From NCBI RefSeq assembly GCF_042453785.1, contig NC_091669.1:11730501-11794500 (forward strand): a DNA stretch of 64,000 nucleotides, in the 5' to 3' direction. A program made the position numbers and the translations under genes. The notes beneath the pieces were generated by a model, which had not been told where the DNA came from, searched no databases, and saw only the letters and a program-made list of their open reading frames with translations. This DNA comes from Malus domestica (taxonomy: Eukaryota; Streptophyta; Magnoliopsida; Rosales; Rosaceae). The first letter of the stretch is position 1. Every line of letters begins with the position of its first letter. Below are positions 57,888 through 64,000 of this stretch, in pieces.

Positions 57888-60136
57888 TTTCCTTAGTATC
57901 TGCATCAAATATTTCCCACAAACTTAAGATTGTGTATTGAACCGTAACTTATTTCGCTTTCTTTGACCGTATAGTAATTTCTTTCAAGAACTTGGAGGGC
58001 ATTATACTGTTGTTTGTATACGGCTTATGTATATTGTCTGATTAGTGTCTCTCAACTGCATTATTGCTTAAAAGTTTGTAACCGGTTCTAAAATTTGTTC
58101 ATATTTTCCCAATTCCCATGGGGTGAAGCGTATTGTTGATATATTGGAATAAAAACATTTACCAGTCCCAATCGTGCTTTTGGTTTTACAATATTTTAAC
58201 CAATGAGAGAAAATACAACATTCCCCCCCAATGGAGTGAGTAATCTTTAACACAATCTGGCTTCACAAATGGGAAAAGAGAACACAACAATTGAAGTTGA
58301 AATTTTTGGGCCATTCCAATTTAACCTTTGACTAAAGGTGACTGATATTTTGTATATACTAATTTTGATAAATACGACTGTTTATGCAGGGGGCTTTTTG
58401 GCACTTAAAATAGTACATGCTGAGAAAAAGGTTAAGAAAAGCCCAAGGAAGATCAAGGCCAAGTGAATTTAAAAAGAGGCATTTTTGAGCACTATGATCG
58501 ATCGTTCGCAAGTCTGGTATGACTAAATAGCATAAAGCACTTTTCAACCGATACAAGCATGTGGGCAAACTAACAACTTTAGGGCACAAAACTCCAAGAA
58601 CAAGCCTACTTAGACACTAACCTAGGCCACATGTCGGTCACCAACGAAGACAGAAACCTATGAAGGGATGTAAGGCTCCCGAACCATTGTTCGAAAGGAA
58701 AATCATTGACTAGTCAAGGCCGAGCTTAGTGATCAGTATGCGTTGGCCCAAAAAAATATGTAATCCCAGTTGAGCTACCATCACCTCATCGCCACTTGTC
58801 AACTGATGTGCGAAATGATAGTTAGCATGCCAGTTTACATAGATAGCTCATTTAATGCCAGAATAATAAAGTAGGTGAGCCCATGACTTTGTTGGGCTCA
58901 TTGAAGGCCTTTTGGGGGGGGGGGGGGGGGTTGTAACGTGTCGGACGATTGAGGAAAGATAGAATTTTTACTATAGCCGAGTGCTTCTTGCAATCATCAA
59001 GTCAATATATATTCCAAGCGCCACTGTTGATGTACCCAGTTTGAGAGTTTAACCACTTAAAATCTTGAGTCAATTATTTTCATAGCTTTAAACACGAATC
59101 CATCAAGAGTCAATTGTTCTAGTTTGTTAACCAAAAAATTTTGAGCGTTAACAAATAACGACACAAAGATTGACGTATAAGCAGAAGTTTGTGGAAGAAG
59201 AAATAAAATTATGAAAGATCGGATCACATTATTTTCAAACTCATGCGTAGAACTTGGAATAATCCCAAAAAAGTGATGTCGCTGGATCACCAAAGAGATA
59301 GGTATCGTGTTTGTGGTTATAGTTCTCATACATTTTTAGTCAAATAGATTGTGTTCGAGTTGGGCAAAAGGTCACACAACACAAGATATATTTTCCACCA
59401 TGCTTTCATTACCCATGTTCTGGCCTCCTCTATTGACTCTAACCCGGCAGTAAACCGTTTCTCACCTTGAGGTGACTCATTCAACAACCTGTATTGAATC
59501 ATTCGATATTATACCCATACATAACATTAATCATTATAATACAAACTATACGGCTAGATTTAAAAACATCTAATAGTAGTTTAATTAAATTAATTAATAA
59601 ATTTAAAATATAAGCTTAAAACTAATAAATTATTGAGGGGCTATGTTTTGCTTCTTTGAGTGGAGAAGACATGATTATGGCCTGATACTGTTTATTTTAC
59701 AATAAATTTCAATAGAGCTATAATTCTGAACGCGATTAAGTTTAACCATTTCGGTTGGAGATGACTAAGCTGCTCGTTATGTGGACTTTGGCGCATTGCA
59801 TGTTACACTTAACCTATAGCTTTGATGCCATTTGTTAAGAGCTCATGGATAGAGGAACAACTTCATTTGTGCAGTGGGGCTTCATTTGGGCAATGGGCCC
59901 TATCTCTATCCTCACTCTTATGAACATACCCACCTTTCCTTTGCATTTTGGTTCATTTGGCTCTATGTGTGACAACATTATAATTTTTTATTGGACTATC
60001 CTCCAAGTCTAATCATGTGACGCTCGTACAAATTTCTCTTCAAATTCTATTTAAAAACCGGAAACTTAGCTCTTAAACAATCTTAAGTTATGCCCTAACA
60101 TATTTGTTGCCGGGTTTGCACGTTATGATTGTCTTG
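57888..60136. other. Intergenic sequence between the LRR kinase copies
   Basis: No gene recognised. A run of 17 G lies at 58914-58930. Short frames show no domain. Possible retroelement sequence near 59050-59340 is too worn to classify. Confidence 0.45.
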
Positions 60137-60884
60137 TTGGAAATTTTGAGTAGAAATTTCATTATTCTATATTGGTCATTGTCAAAATGTTTCCTCACTT
60201 TATAAGGCTTTGTCCCTTATAGAAAGTGATTGGAGTGATGGACCTTAAAGAATAAAATTGAGCTCACCTTTGGAATTAGGCTTTGGAATGTACTAATTAA
60301 TTGATAACTAATAGATAATTCATTATTAAAAGATGGGCCATGAGCCTTGGGGCTCATGCTCTAATAATTAAATTATTTAATTAATTATATAATTTAATTA
60401 ATTATCTTTAATTATTTTCGAATTTAATTAATTAATTATTTTTTTACCAACAGACTCATTTTTCAGATGAAGTCTAAAGTGTGGTGAAAGAACGCAGAGA
60501 GCAAACACCTCTCTGAGAAGATGTCTCCCAACAGATGCATCCCTTCACCATACCTGTTGCAAACATGCATAATCATATTATATATATATATCCATCTGCA
60601 TGACATTTAGAACACAAAAAAACATAATTCTCCTTCTACAATCCAAAGCATTCTTACTGAGAGAACCACAAAGAAATTCGCCAAAGTTAAGTTTTCCGGT
60701 ACTGGAATTTTAACTTGATCGTTGGATCCTGGTGAAGCAGACGTCCGTAGAACTACAAGCACTGAGTATGAACAAAATTTCTGTTTTAAGGACATTGCAG
60801 TACACAAGCCTCGATCTTCTATTTATCTGCTTAATTATTATTGCATTCTGTTTATATTCTGTAAAATATTTATTATTAGCAACA
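60137..60884 (+). repeat. LTR-like repeat, partner of 28140-28740
   Basis: Begins TGTTGGAAATTTTGAG and ends ATTATTAGCAACA, so it has the TG...CA outline of an LTR of about 748 bp. A TATAAGG motif is near 60201. The matching block at 28140-28740 is inverted. The immediate flanks do not show a 5-bp duplication and no internal region follows, so it may be a solo LTR that has lost its duplication. Confidence 0.5.
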
Positions 60885-60896
60885 TAACATGACTTG

Positions 60897-61209
60897 AAAA
60901 ACCTGTTTGGCATAAATCATTTCACAGTTCACAATCAGGAAGTAACTTAGATGGTGCAAGTAATGCTAATAAACTTTATATTATAATTAGTTAGACAATT
61001 CGAATTTGGCACCTAAGTTCGTGCTCCTACATGTTGAATGTGCTAAAAATTTAAACTTCCAAGCAATTTCTCTGGGTTAATTTTATAAAACCTGATTGGC
61101 ATAAATCATTTCACAGTTCACACTCGGGAAGTAACTTAGATGGTGCAACTAATGCTAATAAACTTTATATTATAATTAGTTAGACAATTCGAATTTGGCA
61201 CCTAAGTTG
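60897..61209 (+). repeat. Direct duplication of about 122 bp
   Basis: About 122 bp starting at 60897 (AAAACCTGTTTGGCATAAATC) recurs at 61087 (AAAACCTGATTGGCATAAATC) with 68 bp between them. Both end in GAATTTGGCACCTAAGTT. The two differ at only a few sites. Confidence 0.85.
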
Positions 61210-62035
61210 ACATAAAGTCAAATGTGAAATGACAAAATCCATTCCTAGACGGCTAAAATTTGAACCTAATCCTTGTCTGTATGCTGATAGGATGACGCTG
61301 CTGCGCTTCCCTCAACACACATTTTTTAAGTCAGCGGTTGGTCTTCCGACGAGAATTTTTTATGTTCACACTTTTCTCAGCATTCACAGGAGGACAAGGC
61401 AATACTATGCTTGAAACGAACAAACCTGTTTCTTGCGATTAATAAAATAATCAATCATGGACGTGGACCTTGATCATATCGTTATCTTCAATTGAGGATA
61501 TATTTAAATTTAAAAAAAATGTAAAATACACAATTTTTTTAGTCTTTCACACATATTGTTTATTTTTATTTGTCCATTATCTTAAAAAACTATATCAACA
61601 ATACTCGAGCACATGACCCCATATGTAGATTAAACTACTTGAGTTACAAATTACATGTGCAATTTTCGTTTTGATGCTTTAAAGCTGAAATGCTAAAATG
61701 TGTTTTAGTTTTCTACTTCTAATACAAGTGATATTAGAGAAGATTATAGAACTCGTGATCTCAGATTCATAACATGAATGTTCTTAACTAAAATCCTTTC
61801 TTAATTGCAATGAATATGTGTCGTATTAATTTATAATAAATTTATGACCAACAGTGATTCAATCATATAACTACCGACATGTTGGCATTTTCCTAATGGT
61901 GCAGCACTGTGCACAAGTCATATACATAATATATTTAGTATATTTTTATATAATAGAGCACCAAACTCTTTCTCAAGACAAAAACCAGCTTAATTTGGCA
62001 GATGAGCTTCTTGATCCATCCTGTGGTTTCCAGAT
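61210..62035. other. Region upstream of the open LRR kinase gene
   Basis: AT-rich, no gene seen. It should contain the promoter of the gene at 62036, but no TATA box stands out among many AT runs. Confidence 0.4.
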
Positions 62036-64000
62036 ATGAAGAAATCCTCACAACTTCAAATTATGTCATCCAAAGAAGAAAAAGCACTTTCTCCCAAAGC
62101 TGCTTATTCACAGAATTCACTTCAAGTCATCCCAATTATACTCATTCTCATGTTGGTTTCTTCAGCTTCAACAGCAACAGCAGGACAAGAAGCAGAAGCA
62201 GAAGCACTTCGGAATTGGAAAGCTAGCCTTGACAACAACAAAAGCCTCTCTCTCTTGCCTTCATGGATTGGAAACAGCACATGCAATTGGGAAGGAATTT
62301 CTTGTAACAATTTTGGAAGCATAACCCAAATAAACCTCACTTCTTCTGGCTTAAGAGGTACACTTCATGCTTTTGGTTTCTCATCTTTTCCAAGTCTCAT
62401 GAGCCTTAACCTGAGCCACAACACGATTTTTGGAACAATCCCATTGGAGATAGGGTTTTTGAAAAGCCTTCGAACCCTTGATCTTACCGGAAACAACATT
62501 AATGGATCCATTCCCCATGAAGTTGGAATGTTAGGCAACTTAACCTCTCTTTCCCTTCATGACAACAAACTATCTGGAAATTTCCCAATAGAAATATGCA
62601 TGCTGAGTTCGCTCAGTGTGCTTGATGTAGGAATAAACAATCTCACGGGTTCAATTCCAGAAGAAATCGGAAACCTGTCCAGCTTAACTTTTCTGGCCCT
62701 TGGTGGCAACAATTTCTCCGGCTCAATTCCTTCCACTATAGGCAACCTGACCAGGCTCAAGGTGTTATATCTGATGGCGAATCAATTAAGTGGAAGTATC
62801 CCACCTGAAGTAGGAAAGCTCAAATTTATTACTGATCTAGGATTGGTGGATAATAAACTCAATGGCTCCCTTCCTTCAGAAATGAATAATTTTACATTTC
62901 TGAAGCAGTTGTGGTTGAGCAACAACAACTTTTCTGGCAGCATTCCACAAGGCATATGCATCGGCGGAGTACTTGAAACGTTTACAGCACACAGCAATCA
63001 GTTCACAGGCCTCATGCCTGGAAGCTTGAGGAACTGCACCAGCTTAGTTCGATTGAGGCTTGAGAGGAACCAGCTGACAGCAAACATAGCGCAAGAGTTT
63101 GGCATTTATCCAAAACTAACTTATGTTGATTTGAGTTACAACAGATTTTATGGGGAGCTTTCTGAGAACTGGGGCCAGTGCCAAAACTTACAAAGCTTGA
63201 GGCTCAGCAACAACAGAATTTCTGGGGCAGTTCCACGGTTTGAGAGATCAATGCAGCTGCATGTGCTTGTCCTCTCTTCAAATAATCTCACAGGGACAAT
63301 CCCGATTGAACTAGGGGGGTTGACATTAATGTTCAACCTTAACCTTGGTGATAACAAACTGTCAAGCAGCGTTCCTGTGGAGATTGGAATGCTAACCAAT
63401 CTACAACATCTTAACTTAGCTGCCAACGATTTCAGTGGACCAATTCCTAAACAATTAGACAGGTGCAGAGAATTGTTGAACTTGAATTTGAGCAGAAACA
63501 GATTTGGTGGCAGCATTCCTCCTGAAATAAGCAGCATAGACTCTCTTCAAGTTCTTGATCTGAGTCAAAATTCACTGATGAGTGAAATCCCACCGCAGCT
63601 TGGGAATTTGATGAAATTGGAAGCCTTGAATCTCTCCCACAACGAGCTCTCTGGTTCGATCCCATCCACATTCGATAACATGTTGAGCTTGACAGTTGTT
63701 GACATGTCATACAATCATTTGGAAGGTCCTCTTCCCAACAACAAAGCGTTCCACGAGGCTTCGACTCTAGCTTTTGCGAATAACACAGGCTTGTGTGGCA
63801 ATGCAACCGGTTTGAATGTTTGTCCGTCTGAAACAAGAGGGGAGAAAAAGAGCAGCAAATCAGTTATCTTCATTGTACTACTTGTTTTAGGCATCCTGTT
63901 TTTTGCATTTGTTGTAACTGGGATTCTTTGCGTGGTCTACTATCCACGGGAAGCACAATTAAATGAAGACCAATTTGCAGTTTGGAGCTATGATGGAAGA
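62036..64000 (+). CDS. LRR receptor-like kinase, MIK2-like (runs off the window)
   Basis: The open frame starts at ATG 62036; an in-frame TGA lies upstream near 62015 and a second in-frame ATG is at 62063. It runs 655 codons to the window edge without a stop. After a signal or leader region (IIPIILILMLVSSAST...) come an N-terminal cap (ALRNWKASLDN, STCNWEGISCN) and about 19 LRRs of the LxxLxLxxNxLxGxIP type. Next are a C-terminal cap (NTGLCGNATGL) and a transmembrane segment at about residues 609-633 (VIFIVLLVLGILFFAFVVTG). The juxtamembrane WSYDGR motif starts near the end. The kinase lies beyond the window. The layout and wording match the broken copy at 54729. Such receptors act at the plasma membrane in signalling; the ligand is unknown here. 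Confidence 0.9.
   Translation, partial: MKKSSQLQIMSSKEEKALSPKAAYSQNSLQVIPIILILMLVSSASTATAGQEAEAEALRNWKASLDNNKSLSLLPSWIGNSTCNWEGISCNNFGSITQINLTSSGLRGTLHAFGFSSFPSLMSLNLSHNTIFGTIPLEIGFLKSLRTLDLTGNNINGSIPHEVGMLGNLTSLSLHDNKLSGNFPIEICMLSSLSVLDVGINNLTGSIPEEIGNLSSLTFLALGGNNFSGSIPSTIGNLTRLKVLYLMANQLSGSIPPEVGKLKFITDLGLVDNKLNGSLPSEMNNFTFLKQLWLSNNNFSGSIPQGICIGGVLETFTAHSNQFTGLMPGSLRNCTSLVRLRLERNQLTANIAQEFGIYPKLTYVDLSYNRFYGELSENWGQCQNLQSLRLSNNRISGAVPRFERSMQLHVLVLSSNNLTGTIPIELGGLTLMFNLNLGDNKLSSSVPVEIGMLTNLQHLNLAANDFSGPIPKQLDRCRELLNLNLSRNRFGGSIPPEISSIDSLQVLDLSQNSLMSEIPPQLGNLMKLEALNLSHNELSGSIPSTFDNMLSLTVVDMSYNHLEGPLPNNKAFHEASTLAFANNTGLCGNATGLNVCPSETRGEKKSSKSVIFIVLLVLGILFFAFVVTGILCVVYYPREAQLNEDQFAVWSYDGR

Noticed and set aside
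58914..58930. Run of 17 G as a G-quadruplex
   Set aside because: A pure homopolymer without loops. It may form unusual structure, but nothing more can be claimed, and the length is error-prone.
63148..63836. Two 129-residue minus-strand frames in the LRR region
   Set aside because: These are antisense shadows of the long plus-strand LRR receptor frame.

Overview
This is eudicot nuclear DNA. Genes have introns and plant-specific families (XTH, RALF, type I MADS, LRR receptor kinases, a plastid-type PGP phosphatase), and transposons make up much of the sequence. The repeat families, especially a Cassandra element and the hAT/Mutator MITE types, look like those of the rose family (apple/pear/plum group). 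That placement is inference from general familiarity, not from a search.

Layout. 1-1.7 kb: decayed LINE remnants (zf-RVT and RNase H). 1.8-10.6 kb: a decayed Ty3/gypsy element of the Tat type (gag, protease, RT, RNase H, a second RNase H, integrase), with tandem repeats after pol, including an exact 95-bp minisatellite whose every unit holds a hairpin. No 3' LTR is visible. 10.6-27.7 kb: six tandem units of about 2-3 kb. Four carry a minus-strand RALF-like peptide gene (two look intact, one has an extra cysteine and a foreign upstream region, one has a nonsense codon). All six also carry a second, decayed RALF-like locus. A Cassandra TRIM with 5S-rRNA-like LTRs and a 1-kb palindromic Mutator-like element are inserted in one unit, and the paralogous units preserve the empty sites. 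28-30 kb: a frameshifted type I (AGL62-like) MADS gene with a 24-C run. 30.7-35.6 kb: a nest of at least five transposons, each with a target-site duplication that can be read directly. 36-40 kb: MITEs, microsatellites and unclassified repeats.

40-50 kb: a xyloglucan endotransglucosylase/hydrolase (XTH) cluster with two intact genes in opposite orientation (43917-45041 minus, 48466-49565 plus), a frameshifted and 3'-truncated copy, and an isolated 3' exon fragment. Three promoters share a CGCG core close upstream of the TATA box. 51.6-54.1 kb: a five-exon HAD-family phosphatidylglycerophosphate phosphatase, probably plastid targeted. 54.7-57.9 kb: a badly broken LRR receptor kinase. 62.0 kb to the window end: an open relative of it whose kinase domain lies beyond the window.

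The genes do not form one pathway. The common theme is local tandem duplication of small cell-surface or cell-wall gene families (RALF peptides, XTH enzymes, LRR kinases), with some copies decaying and transposons recording the order of duplications. RALF peptides, XTHs and LRR kinases all act at the cell wall or plasma membrane, but nothing in the sequence links these copies functionally.
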